This document shows, piece by piece, positions 57,243-64,000 of a stretch of 64,000 bases of DNA. Numbering within the stretch: the first letter of the stretch is position 1; the number at the start of each line of letters is the position of its first letter. The translations under genes and the position numbers were made by a program. Source of the DNA: an uncultured Pelagibacteraceae bacterium (GTDB taxonomy: Bacteria > Pseudomonadota > Alphaproteobacteria > Pelagibacterales > Pelagibacteraceae). Under the pieces are notes generated by a model that was given only the letters and a program-made list of their open reading frames with translations, ran no database searches and was not told where the DNA came from. The stretch lies in NCBI GenBank assembly GCA_902566945.1, contig CACFKZ010000003.1:1-64000 (forward strand), in the 5' to 3' direction.

Positions 57243-57611
57243 ATGGCAACTATCAAATCTACTGACGAAAATTTTGAAAAATTAAAAAAAGAACATAAAA
57301 ATCTATTATTAGATTTTTGGGCACCTTGGTGTCGATGAGCCCACTCACATTTTGTGGGTGGGCTCATCGATACAAACCCACGCGGTCCATGCGTTCAAAT
57401 CTCCCCGGTGTTAGAGCAAATTTCTGAAGAGATGAAAGATGTAACTATCGCTAAACATAACATTGAGGAGGAATTAAACCTTCCAGTCCAATATTCTGTG
57501 AGAGGAATTCCTACTATGATTCTTTTTTGTAATGGAGAACAAAAAGCTGTTAAAGTAGGCGCATCTAGCAAAGAAGATCTAGTCGAATTTCTCAAAAAAA
57601 ATAAAATTTAA
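57243..57611 (+). pseudogene. trxA: Thioredoxin interrupted inside its CGPC active site
   Basis: Thioredoxin reduces protein disulphides through a CGPC motif. The first 30 codons read up to NLLLDFWAPWC, then Arg and a UGA stop at 57336-57338. From 57384 the same frame resumes with GPCVQISPVLEQI and continues normally through YSVRGIPTMILFCNGEQ to the end. Taking out 57333-57383 (51 bases, 17 codons) restores WCGPC and a 105-residue protein of standard size. All the rest of the gene is undamaged, so either the disruption is recent, or the insert is bypassed or removed. Position next to folC is the usual one. Confidence 0.85.
57333..57383. mobile_element. 51-base palindromic insert in trxA
   Basis: The insert is about 55% GC within a gene and genome that are far poorer in GC. 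Together with four flanking bases it forms a 21-bp stem (57329-57349 with 57353-57373) having only two G-U pairs and a TTT loop. The remaining 10 bases of the insert (57374-57383) are unpaired. No target duplication is evident. It resembles in size and behaviour small palindromic elements known to insert into alphaproteobacterial genes, though its sequence is not one that I recognise and no second copy was noticed in the window. Confidence 0.7.
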
Positions 57612-58861
57612 TTCTTATTCAAAATATTTGAAGAAAAATAGAGACTACCAAAACAACAGATAAGTTTTTTTTCATTACTACTGATTTTTTTTAATGCATC
57701 TCTAAAATCTTTTGCTGTTTCAGACTTAATTTTATTATTATTGGCAATTTTGTTGAGTTCTTTAGCAGAAACTGAATCTACGTCTTCTATAGGAATAGCA
57801 ACTATTTTTTTAAATATACCTTTCAAGTTTTTAATGAATTCATCTGGCTCTTTATTTTTAGACATAGCCCAAACACCATATACGGGTAATTTTATTGTTT
57901 TAAGATATTTATACAAATTTAACGCGTCTGCCGGGGCATGAGCACCATCTATCATTATCATTTCATTCTTATGCAACATTTTTTTTATGTTACCTTTTTT
58001 TAAATAATCGTATCTTCCTGGAAAAGCTAGATTGGGAATAGTTTTTTCTATTACTTTTTTGCTGATATTTAAATCTAAAGCTATTTTGATAGCATGAGCA
58101 ATATTGCTAAACATACCTTCGCTATGTACATTTTTAGCATTAAGCTTAATTTTCGCTGACTTATCTTGGTAAAAATAAAGATTATTTTTTTTTATTAATC
58201 TCCAAGAACTTGGATAATGGATTATACTTTTATTTTTTTTCAAATAAAGTTTAGCCTTCTTTAATACATAGGGGGTTTGTTTTGCTATATATATGTTACT
58301 AAAGCTGGATAAATACCCTGTATCTTCTTTGATTATTTCACTAAGAGTTTTTTTTTTAAGAAAGTTTTTATGTTGCAGATTAATATTTGTAACGACTTGA
58401 GCGAGGGGGAAAGAAAAGATATTCGAGCAATCATTTTTCCAAAGAGCTCCAGTCTCTATAATAAAGTAATCTACATTTAGTTTAGACGCATTTATTACAT
58501 AAACCAAAGTAAGAACTTCATACACAGTTAAGGGAATTTTTAATTTTTCAATTTTTTTAATAGTCTCTTTAATTTCTTTATAAGATAAATATCCTTTTCC
58601 CATATAGTATCTATCTCGAATATCAAAAATTGACGGCGAAGTGTAAGTTGATACAGTTTGATTGTTCGCTTCTATGAAATTTTTTAATGACCATAGCGTA
58701 GTAAATTTTCCTGACTCTCCAAGTACACTAATAACTTTATTAAGTTTCCTTTCTGGATTTCCTAATAAATTGAGGGCAAGTTTGATTCTTTTAAGACCAA
58801 ACTTTACAGATTTATTAAATAATTTATGACGCGTTAGATGCTGGTATATCAACTTTGACAT
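57608..58861 (-). CDS. folC: FolC-like folylpolyglutamate/dihydrofolate synthase
   Basis: FolC adds glutamate to folates. The 417-residue Mur-ligase-like protein lies in its normal place after accD. Recognisable parts are YTSPSIFDIRDRYYMG, FPGRYDYLKK, MIDGAHAPADA and CFGSLYFSS. The P-loop normally GTNGKGS reads GESGKFT, the usual DH metal/nucleotide motif reads QH, and EKAGI reads EDTGY. The fold is clear, but the activity is uncertain. Its proposed start overlaps accD by 38 bases. Confidence 0.75.
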   Translation of the reverse strand: MSKLIYQHLTRHKLFNKSVKFGLKRIKLALNLLGNPERKLNKVISVLGESGKFTTLWSLKNFIEANNQTVSTYTSPSIFDIRDRYYMGKGYLSYKEIKETIKKIEKLKIPLTVYEVLTLVYVINASKLNVDYFIIETGALWKNDCSNIFSFPLAQVVTNINLQHKNFLKKKTLSEIIKEDTGYLSSFSNIYIAKQTPYVLKKAKLYLKKNKSIIHYPSSWRLIKKNNLYFYQDKSAKIKLNAKNVHSEGMFSNIAHAIKIALDLNISKKVIEKTIPNLAFPGRYDYLKKGNIKKMLHKNEMIMIDGAHAPADALNLYKYLKTIKLPVYGVWAMSKNKEPDEFIKNLKGIFKKIVAIPIEDVDSVSAKELNKIANNNKIKSETAKDFRDALKKISSNEKKLICCFGSLYFSSNILNKN

Positions 58862-59780
58862 TTGATGTTGACTCAGCTTTTACCTCTTTTTCTGATTTTT
58901 TGAGAAGCACTCTTATTAGACTTGTAATTCTCTCTCTAATTTCAATTCTTGATTCAAAAACACCATCAATCATACCTAACTCTTGTAAACTTGATGAAAC
59001 ACCGAAGTTTTCAGGTAGTGCTTGTCCTTTATTAACTGATGCTGAAACTCTTTTTCCAGCAAAAAGCTGCGACTGGTTACCGGGATTGGTAGAAAATAAA
59101 AAATCATTACTGTATGTGTTGCAAAATGTACCGCCAGTAATTTTAGCTTCCAAAATTCCGATTGTGACGATGCCTGCTTTTCTTAATTCTCTCATTGCAA
59201 ACATCTGTTTTGGCATGGAACTGAGCCCGTGTATATTAGTCGCGACGGACATACCGCCGCTTTGATATATTGAGATTACTCCGTCAACTTTTTCTTCTAA
59301 CGCTTTTTGTATACCACTTAAGAGTTGCTCATTTTCTCGGGGCGTCATAGCGGATCCGCCGAAGGCAAAATTGTAACCAAAAGCAACTATATTTAATCCA
59401 TTAACTTTCCCTAACCCTGCTAGGATCGCTGAGTCTTGATTAGTTTTTTTAACATTGGCATTATATTTATCTATATATTTTGTTTCACCAATTTTAAAAT
59501 TTAAAGGGTCTGGGTCAGCAGGAGGGCAAGGTATTCTTTCCCACTCTCCATCATCAAATAAAAGTTCTGTAAATAAAATTTTTGGATCAAGATCAAAGTG
59601 ATGACTGCATTCACAGACATTAAAATTTTTTTTAAGATCATCTCTCAATTTCATTTTATTGCAACCAGGGCAATTAATCCAAGCACTACTCGCTTGATCT
59701 GCCTTTGAAGGTCTGTCTCGTTTAAAGGTTTGTTTTACTTTTTCTACAAATTTAGTTTTAACTTTTAAGATCCAATTCAT
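58824..59780 (-). CDS. accD: AccD-like acetyl-CoA carboxylase carboxyltransferase beta subunit
   Basis: AccD with AccA transfers carboxylate from biotin to acetyl-CoA for fatty acid synthesis. The crotonase-fold core and length (318 residues) fit. The zinc ribbon shows WINCPGC and then VCECSHH, one residue short of the usual second CxxC. The motif usually GGSMGSVVGE is GGSAMTPRENE, SGGARMQE is SGGMSVATN, and TTGGVTASF is ITGGTFCNTYS. The synteny is standard, yet these changes are at normally near-invariant sites. Confidence 0.75.
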   Translation of the reverse strand: MNWILKVKTKFVEKVKQTFKRDRPSKADQASSAWINCPGCNKMKLRDDLKKNFNVCECSHHFDLDPKILFTELLFDDGEWERIPCPPADPDPLNFKIGETKYIDKYNANVKKTNQDSAILAGLGKVNGLNIVAFGYNFAFGGSAMTPRENEQLLSGIQKALEEKVDGVISIYQSGGMSVATNIHGLSSMPKQMFAMRELRKAGIVTIGILEAKITGGTFCNTYSNDFLFSTNPGNQSQLFAGKRVSASVNKGQALPENFGVSSSLQELGMIDGVFESRIEIRERITSLIRVLLKKSEKEVKAESTSNVKVDIPASNAS

Positions 59781-60601
59781 TTCTTGATTCCTCTTGATAG
59801 TTTCTTAACATAAGATGAGACAAATGTGGCTAATTTTTTACCTTTTAACCTTTTTTTATGTCCCTCAGCTACTTTATTTACTATAGATGAGCCACAAATT
59901 ACTCCATCAGCATATTTAGAGACTTGCTTTACTTGAGAAGGTGTCTTTACACCAAAGCCAACTGCTACAGGTATTTCTTTAGAATAATTTCTAACTCTTT
60001 TTACCATTTTTTTAACATTATCTATGTTTACGTTTTTGGAGCCAGTCAATCCAAAATATGATGTAATGTACAACCAAGAATCACGGCAATTTTTTATACT
60101 TAGCTTAATAAATTCATCATCGTTTGTAGGGCTAATAATTTTAATATAACCAATTTTCTTTTTTGAAAGACCGTTTATTAAAATTTTTTCCTCTGGTGAG
60201 TTTAGATTGCTATCTACTATAATGACACCATCAATTCCCACAAAATTGCATTGATTAATAAATTTTTTTAATCCGAATATCTTTACCGGATTTAAATATG
60301 TCATAATCACAAAACAAGTATTTGTCTTAGTTTCTCTTTTAACTTCTCTTATGAGTTTAAAAGTTTTGTTCATATTCATACCAGAATTTATAGCCCGATC
60401 ATTTGCTTCCATAATAATTGGAGAGTCACTTGTGCTAGTGTTAAAACTTATCCCCGCTTCAATTATCTGACAAGATTTTGTCATTTCTTTTATAATTTCT
60501 TTGGATGATTTGTAATTGGGATCACCGCTTGTTACAAATCCTATGAATATTTTTTTTTTATTTTTTTTGGCTTCTTTGAAAAGATTGTTAAGTTTACTCA
60601 T
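59777..60601 (-). CDS. trpA: Tryptophan synthase alpha-like protein
   Basis: TrpA cleaves indole-3-glycerol phosphate. The TIM-barrel protein of 274 residues keeps the catalytic glutamate (IIEAGISF) and an aspartate at the place of the second catalytic acid (STSDSPIIMEAN). However, the loop usually PFSDPLADGP is SFNTSTSDSP, and the phosphate-binding GVTG and GFGI/GSAIV regions appear as GLTG, GFGV and GSSIV. It overlaps both neighbours by four bases. Confidence 0.75.
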   Translation of the reverse strand: MSKLNNLFKEAKKNKKKIFIGFVTSGDPNYKSSKEIIKEMTKSCQIIEAGISFNTSTSDSPIIMEANDRAINSGMNMNKTFKLIREVKRETKTNTCFVIMTYLNPVKIFGLKKFINQCNFVGIDGVIIVDSNLNSPEEKILINGLSKKKIGYIKIISPTNDDEFIKLSIKNCRDSWLYITSYFGLTGSKNVNIDNVKKMVKRVRNYSKEIPVAVGFGVKTPSQVKQVSKYADGVICGSSIVNKVAEGHKKRLKGKKLATFVSSYVKKLSRGIKK

Positions 60602-61845
60602 TTATTTTTTTTCATATGTTCCATCATTTGTGCAACATTTGGTTCTCCAGCGCCACATAAGTGAATTAAATGATTTTGTTTAGGCTTTCCTATTTTTCTA
60701 ATTTCTTTGATTGCAGCATGAATCACATAACAAGCCTCGATTGCACAAATTAAACCAACTTTACGAGCCATCATCATAAAGGTTTTTTTTGCTTCTAAAT
60801 CTGTAGCAGTCAAAAATTTTATCCTTCCAACCGATTGAAGAAAAGCTACTTCAGTTCCTATAGAGCTGAAATCGAGCCCCGATGCTTCTGTAAAACTTTC
60901 TGCGATATTTTCTCCATCTAACAAAACTTTTGATTGCATACCAAGTAAAATTCCAATTTTTCCACCACCACCAATAGTTGCTCCATGTTTTCCAGTTTTC
61001 AAACCTTTGCCTGCAGATTCTACTGCATATATTTTAGTATTTTTCGTTTTAAGGTATGGATATGAGATACAAAGCATATTGGATCCACCTCCACATACAG
61101 AAAATATTGTTGAAGGATCTTTACCCACTAAATTTTTAAATTGTTTTTTTGTAATTCGACCAATGACACTGCCGAATGTTCTTACCATAAGAGGATATGG
61201 ATGCGGTCCTGCTACGCTTCCAACTACATACATTGAGTCTGGCTCGCTTTGAAATGCTCGAAGGGCAGCAGCCATAGCTGGCAACAAAGATTTTGTTGAG
61301 TCATGTACCTCAATTATATTAGCGCCATGAAGGGCAGATATATCTTTATTAATTGCTAATTTTTTAGCATCATTTGCACCAACATAAATATCTAAATCCA
61401 ATCCTAATGCAGCACAGGCAGAAGCAACGGCACGACCATTTTGGAATGCTCCAGTTTCAGTTAGAATCTTTTTAAACCCTAAATACTTTGCAAGTTTGCA
61501 ACAAGAATAAGCTGATACAGGTTTGTGACTGTGGTTTGTGTGCAAATCCGTTCTTTTAAGATAAATTTTACCAATTTTCTTTTCTCCCCCAGCTAATTTA
61601 GTCAGTTCAGGGCTAAAATGTACAGGTGTATTAACACCAATAAAAGAAAGCAGTTCTTCATTGAGCTCTCTCATAAATTTTTTATCTTTTATGGCTTTAA
61701 AAAAACCTTTCTCCACTCTTTTAAGATTTGGAACAAGCAGAGGAGAAATATATTGACCACCAAATCGCTCTTTAGTTTTTTTATTGATCCAAAAACCATC
61801 TTTTGTTGGTGGATTTATTTCTTTAAAAGGGGGAATTTTCATCAA
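60598..61845 (-). CDS. trpB: Tryptophan synthase beta-like protein
   Basis: TrpB is the PLP enzyme that joins indole and serine. FGGQYISP, the PLP lysine in NHSHKPVSAY, GSVAGPHPYPLMVR, GGGSN and GLDFSSIG are recognisable, and length (415) is normal. The usual HTGAHKINN is HTNHSHKPV, ETGAGQHG is ETGAFQNG, and LSGRGDKD is LCGAGEPN, which replaces the serine that contacts the PLP ring nitrogen by cysteine. It has the standard operon place between trpF and trpA. Confidence 0.75.
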   Translation of the reverse strand: MMKIPPFKEINPPTKDGFWINKKTKERFGGQYISPLLVPNLKRVEKGFFKAIKDKKFMRELNEELLSFIGVNTPVHFSPELTKLAGGEKKIGKIYLKRTDLHTNHSHKPVSAYSCCKLAKYLGFKKILTETGAFQNGRAVASACAALGLDLDIYVGANDAKKLAINKDISALHGANIIEVHDSTKSLLPAMAAALRAFQSEPDSMYVVGSVAGPHPYPLMVRTFGSVIGRITKKQFKNLVGKDPSTIFSVCGGGSNMLCISYPYLKTKNTKIYAVESAGKGLKTGKHGATIGGGGKIGILLGMQSKVLLDGENIAESFTEASGLDFSSIGTEVAFLQSVGRIKFLTATDLEAKKTFMMMARKVGLICAIEACYVIHAAIKEIRKIGKPKQNHLIHLCGAGEPNVAQMMEHMKKNK

Positions 61846-62452
61846 TTGAGCTAATTTTTTTCATAAAATTTTGAATTTTTATATGATCTTTATGTCCTAA
61901 TTTTTTTTCTAAATTAGACGATAAATCAAAAAAGTTAACCCCTAATTTTGATATATTTTCTACATTATCTATACTAATTGAGCCCGCCAAAGCATATCGA
62001 TCTCCCTTTGGCAGTTTTGATATGAGATCTTTAGGGAATTCAATTGATTTTTCCATGCCAGGAGTATCAAATAAGATTATATCCGCGCCTGCATCTTCAT
62101 ATTTTTTATATTCATCAATATCTGCATCCGCTCTAATTTTGATCGCTTTAATTATTTTGATCCCCATTGATTTAATTTCTCTAACTCTCTCACAAGTTTC
62201 AGACCCGTGTAATTGTATATAATCAAAGTTATTTAAAACTGTTTTTTCAATAAATTTGTTATTTGGATTCACAGTGACGGCCACAAATGACGAGTCTTCT
62301 TTTTTATAGTCTTTTAATTTTTGAATATCTTTTAAATTTTTAATATTTCTTGGCGATTTTTCAAAAAAAACAAAACCTAACATAAAAACTTTTAATTTTA
62401 TGCACAACTGTACATCCTTAATTGGATTTAAACCACAAACTTTTACTTTCAT
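61823..62452 (-). CDS. trpF: Phosphoribosylanthranilate isomerase-like protein
   Basis: TrpF carries out the Amadori step of tryptophan synthesis. The catalytic cysteine is present in VKVCGLN and the aspartate in IILFDTPG. The substrate phosphate loops usually GGTG-FDW, AGGL and VSSGVE are here PGMEKSIEF, AGSI and LSSNLE. The length of 209 residues is normal. It overlaps trpB by 23 bases and follows pyrF by four. Confidence 0.75.
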   Translation of the reverse strand: MKVKVCGLNPIKDVQLCIKLKVFMLGFVFFEKSPRNIKNLKDIQKLKDYKKEDSSFVAVTVNPNNKFIEKTVLNNFDYIQLHGSETCERVREIKSMGIKIIKAIKIRADADIDEYKKYEDAGADIILFDTPGMEKSIEFPKDLISKLPKGDRYALAGSISIDNVENISKLGVNFFDLSSNLEKKLGHKDHIKIQNFMKKISSIDENSPF

Positions 62453-62456
62453 TTTA

Positions 62457-63122
62457 TTATTTTAACTCTTTAATTAGATTTTCAATGTTTTTTTTAATAT
62501 TTTTAGATCTAGTTAAAGAACGGCCGATTACAAGCCAATCTGATTTGACATTCCTAGCTTCCATAGATCTTTTCTGATCGTAGTTTTTTTTACCTATTTG
62601 TATCCCAGGTGTAATAATTTCTTTTTTAAAAATTTTTCTTACAATAGTTACTTCATGAGGACTTAGCACAAGTGCATCTAAATTTGCTTTTTTAGCGAGT
62701 CTAGCCTGATGAACAACTAACTTTTTTATGGTTTTATTATACCCTATAGATTTTAAATCTTCATTATTAAGAGAAGTCAAAGTTGTTACACCTACTATCC
62801 GGGTTGATTTTTTTGAGACTTTTTTTACTGCTTTTAAAGCAGCTAATCCTGAAGAGATATGGACTGTGAGATAATTTATTTTTAAATCTTTTAATGCTTT
62901 TACAGTTGAGAGCATAGTATTAACTGTATCATGAAGCTTCAGATCGATGAATATAGTCTTATTTTTTAAAGAGGAAATAAAGTTTCTGCCTTTTTTTGAA
63001 TTCATGAACTCTAATCCAAATTTATAACCTACTTTAATTTTATTAGTCTGGGTTTGTTTTATAATATTTTTTGTTTTTGCTATACTCGTAGTATCTACTG
63101 CAATGAATAACTTTTTTTTCAT
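62457..63122 (-). CDS. pyrF: Orotidine 5'-phosphate decarboxylase
   Basis: PyrF makes UMP from OMP. The DxKxxD catalytic motif is intact in FIDLKLHDTVNTM. VGVTTLTSL, ALVLSPHEV, TPGIQIG with DQKR and WLVIGRSL are further family motifs. At 221 residues its size is normal. It is tightly linked with ihfB (four-base overlap). It deviates less from the family pattern than its trp neighbours. Confidence 0.88.
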   Translation of the reverse strand: MKKKLFIAVDTTSIAKTKNIIKQTQTNKIKVGYKFGLEFMNSKKGRNFISSLKNKTIFIDLKLHDTVNTMLSTVKALKDLKINYLTVHISSGLAALKAVKKVSKKSTRIVGVTTLTSLNNEDLKSIGYNKTIKKLVVHQARLAKKANLDALVLSPHEVTIVRKIFKKEIITPGIQIGKKNYDQKRSMEARNVKSDWLVIGRSLTRSKNIKKNIENLIKELK

Positions 63123-63400
63123 TTGTTAATTAAGTTATTTAATTTTTTTGACGCCTTGAACCTAACTCTATCACGTTCTGGTCTAAAAATTAATTGATTA
63201 GTCTTTGGGTTTCTAAGGTTTGCATTTGCTTTTAATTTTTTACGATAAAATCTTCCAAATCCTCTTAAATGAATTTCTTGATTATTTCTAAGTGCATTAG
63301 TAAGGCTTTTTGTGAAAGTATCTAAGATAACTTCTAAATCTGATTGAGTAAACTTTTTATTTTTTTTTTTAAGGCTTTTGATTATTTCAGCTCTTGACAA
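63119..63400 (-). CDS. ihfB: Integration host factor beta subunit
   Basis: IHF bends DNA for recombination, transcription and replication. The protein of 93 residues starts at a TTG (MSRAEII as translated), and the DNA-binding arm includes IHLRGFGRF and NLRNPKTNQ with the intercalating proline. Placement right after rpsA is standard in proteobacteria and supports IhfB over HU. It starts one base after the rpsA stop. Confidence 0.88.
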   Translation of the reverse strand: MSRAEIIKSLKKKNKKFTQSDLEVILDTFTKSLTNALRNNQEIHLRGFGRFYRKKLKANANLRNPKTNQLIFRPERDRVRFKASKKLNNLINK

Positions 63401-64000
63401 TTATTTATCTTTTTTTTTACTCTTTTTTCCTAGAGCAGTTTTAAATATTGATGCAAGTTTAGCTCCACTAGTAGAAGCTTTTTTTCCAAATTTTTCAATA
63501 AGATTTGACTGTTCATCAATCTGTGCAGCTTTTGGAGAGAGCCTTAGTATTCTTTTTTCAAAATCTAAATCCAATATTTTACAGTCGATTTTTATATCTT
63601 TCGTGTAAATATCCAGTCTTTGGTCAGCTGCCTCTATAGCTAGATCAGATTTCTTAATATTTGTGGTAATTTTCTTGTCAGGGTCTACGTAAACTTTTAA
63701 ACCAGATTTCAAAACTTCAAGAACTTTAGCTGTTATTATGTCATTAACATTCTTGTTAATTTCTTTGAAATAATTCCAAGGGTCTGGCCCTAATTTTCTT
63801 ACACTGACTTTTACTTTTGAGTCTAGAATTTCGGTAATTTTTACCTTTATAATTTGATTTTTCTTATACTTCTTTAATTCATTTATATCTTCGGAAAAAT
63901 TTAATTCTTTGTAATGTAAAAAACACACAACATTACCAAAATTTATTAATTCTCCGAAGATGCTTTTGTCAGTTATGTTTGTAATTTTGTAGTCAACCAC
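63401..64000 (-). CDS. rpsA: Ribosomal protein S1 (N-terminal part beyond window)
   Basis: S1 helps recruit mRNA to the 30S subunit. The window holds the C-terminal 199 codons; the 5' end lies past 64000. At least two S1 RNA-binding repeats are visible (YKITNITDKSIFGEL and ITAKVLEVLKSGLKVYVD), with VSVRKLGPDPWNYF between and RILRLSPKAA after. The lysine-rich tail is typical. Synteny with ihfB supports the call. Confidence 0.92.
   Translation of the reverse strand: MVDYKITNITDKSIFGELINFGNVVCFLHYKELNFSEDINELKKYKKNQIIKVKITEILDSKVKVSVRKLGPDPWNYFKEINKNVNDIITAKVLEVLKSGLKVYVDPDKKITTNIKKSDLAIEAADQRLDIYTKDIKIDCKILDLDFEKRILRLSPKAAQIDEQSNLIEKFGKKASTSGAKLASIFKTALGKKSKKKDK

Noticed and set aside
57333-57373. 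UGA plus hairpin in trxA as a selenocysteine signal
   Set aside because: The UGA lies inside the stem rather than just before it, removal of the insert already restores the normal CGPC, and no selenocysteine gene is seen in the window.
57384-57410. tRNA-like T-arm (GTTCAAATC) after the insert
   Set aside because: No acceptor, D or anticodon stem can be drawn; the bases encode thioredoxin residues VQIS.
57354-57611. Separate 85-codon gene starting at a GTG inside the hairpin
   Set aside because: It has no ribosome-binding site and is simply the in-frame C-terminal part of thioredoxin.
58824-58861. Frameshifted fusion of accD and folC
   Set aside because: Both frames have complete family-like ends; a 38-base overlap is compatible with an overestimated folC start.

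Overview
The window looks like a chromosomal segment of a streamlined, AT-rich alphaproteobacterium of the SAR11/Pelagibacterales type. The evidence is the very low GC content, spacers often of only a few bases, many 1-4 base gene overlaps, frequent TTG/GTG starts, and family-typical genes: the RegB/RegA redox pair, the ChvG/ChvI pair, AhcY, and the order rpsA-ihfB-pyrF-trpF-trpB-trpA-accD-folC-trxA. The lineage assignment is inference. No rRNA, tRNA, CRISPR array or transposase was seen.

Layout. 1-4559: dnaA (5' end cut off), dnaN and gyrB, with no recF between them. 4567-9690: regB and regA flank an opposite-strand polyamine operon (ornithine decarboxylase, deoxyhypusine-synthase-like protein, agmatinase-like protein). 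9693-16270: bioY, an ABC ATPase, polA, chvI-chvG. 16319-20425: ahcY, tsaE, an AmgK/MurU-like pair, gpmA. 20480-31857: a VanZ-like protein, secreted nuclease, lytic transglycosylase, RND efflux pair, sulfurtransferase, msrA, drug/metabolite exporter, AlkA-like glycosylase, purine salvage and transport, Hsp20 behind a possible RNA thermometer. 31931-45406: oligopeptidase B, J-domain protein, glycosyltransferase, DapA-like aldolase, CFA-type methyltransferase, a very basic coiled-coil protein, metallo-beta-lactamase-fold protein, thioesterase, purE-purK, TauD-like dioxygenase, SRAP, FAH-family protein. 45407-46050 holds two small ORFs and several hairpins.

46050-57165 begins with rlmN and an ADP-ribosylglycohydrolase-like gene and then becomes a DNA-processing block. 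A WGR protein and a large RecB-like nuclease/helicase face left. Facing right is a compact five-gene operon with a near-consensus promoter and a structured leader: small zinc-finger protein, GHKL-ATPase/HEXXH protein, ARPP-1-like protein, RmuC and exonuclease I. No addAB is seen at its usual neighbours, and this block may do an equivalent job or be a defence/repair system.

57207-64000: trxA is split exactly inside its CGPC active site by a GC-rich 51-base insert that carries an in-frame UGA and a 21-bp hairpin. Removing the insert restores a normal 105-residue thioredoxin. It is followed by convergent folC, accD, trpA, trpB, trpF, pyrF, ihfB and rpsA (cut by the window end). Several of these enzymes keep the family framework but have unusual changes in motifs that are normally near-invariant, and rlmN, purE and the CFA-type enzyme do as well. 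Motif comparisons were made from memory and need alignment.
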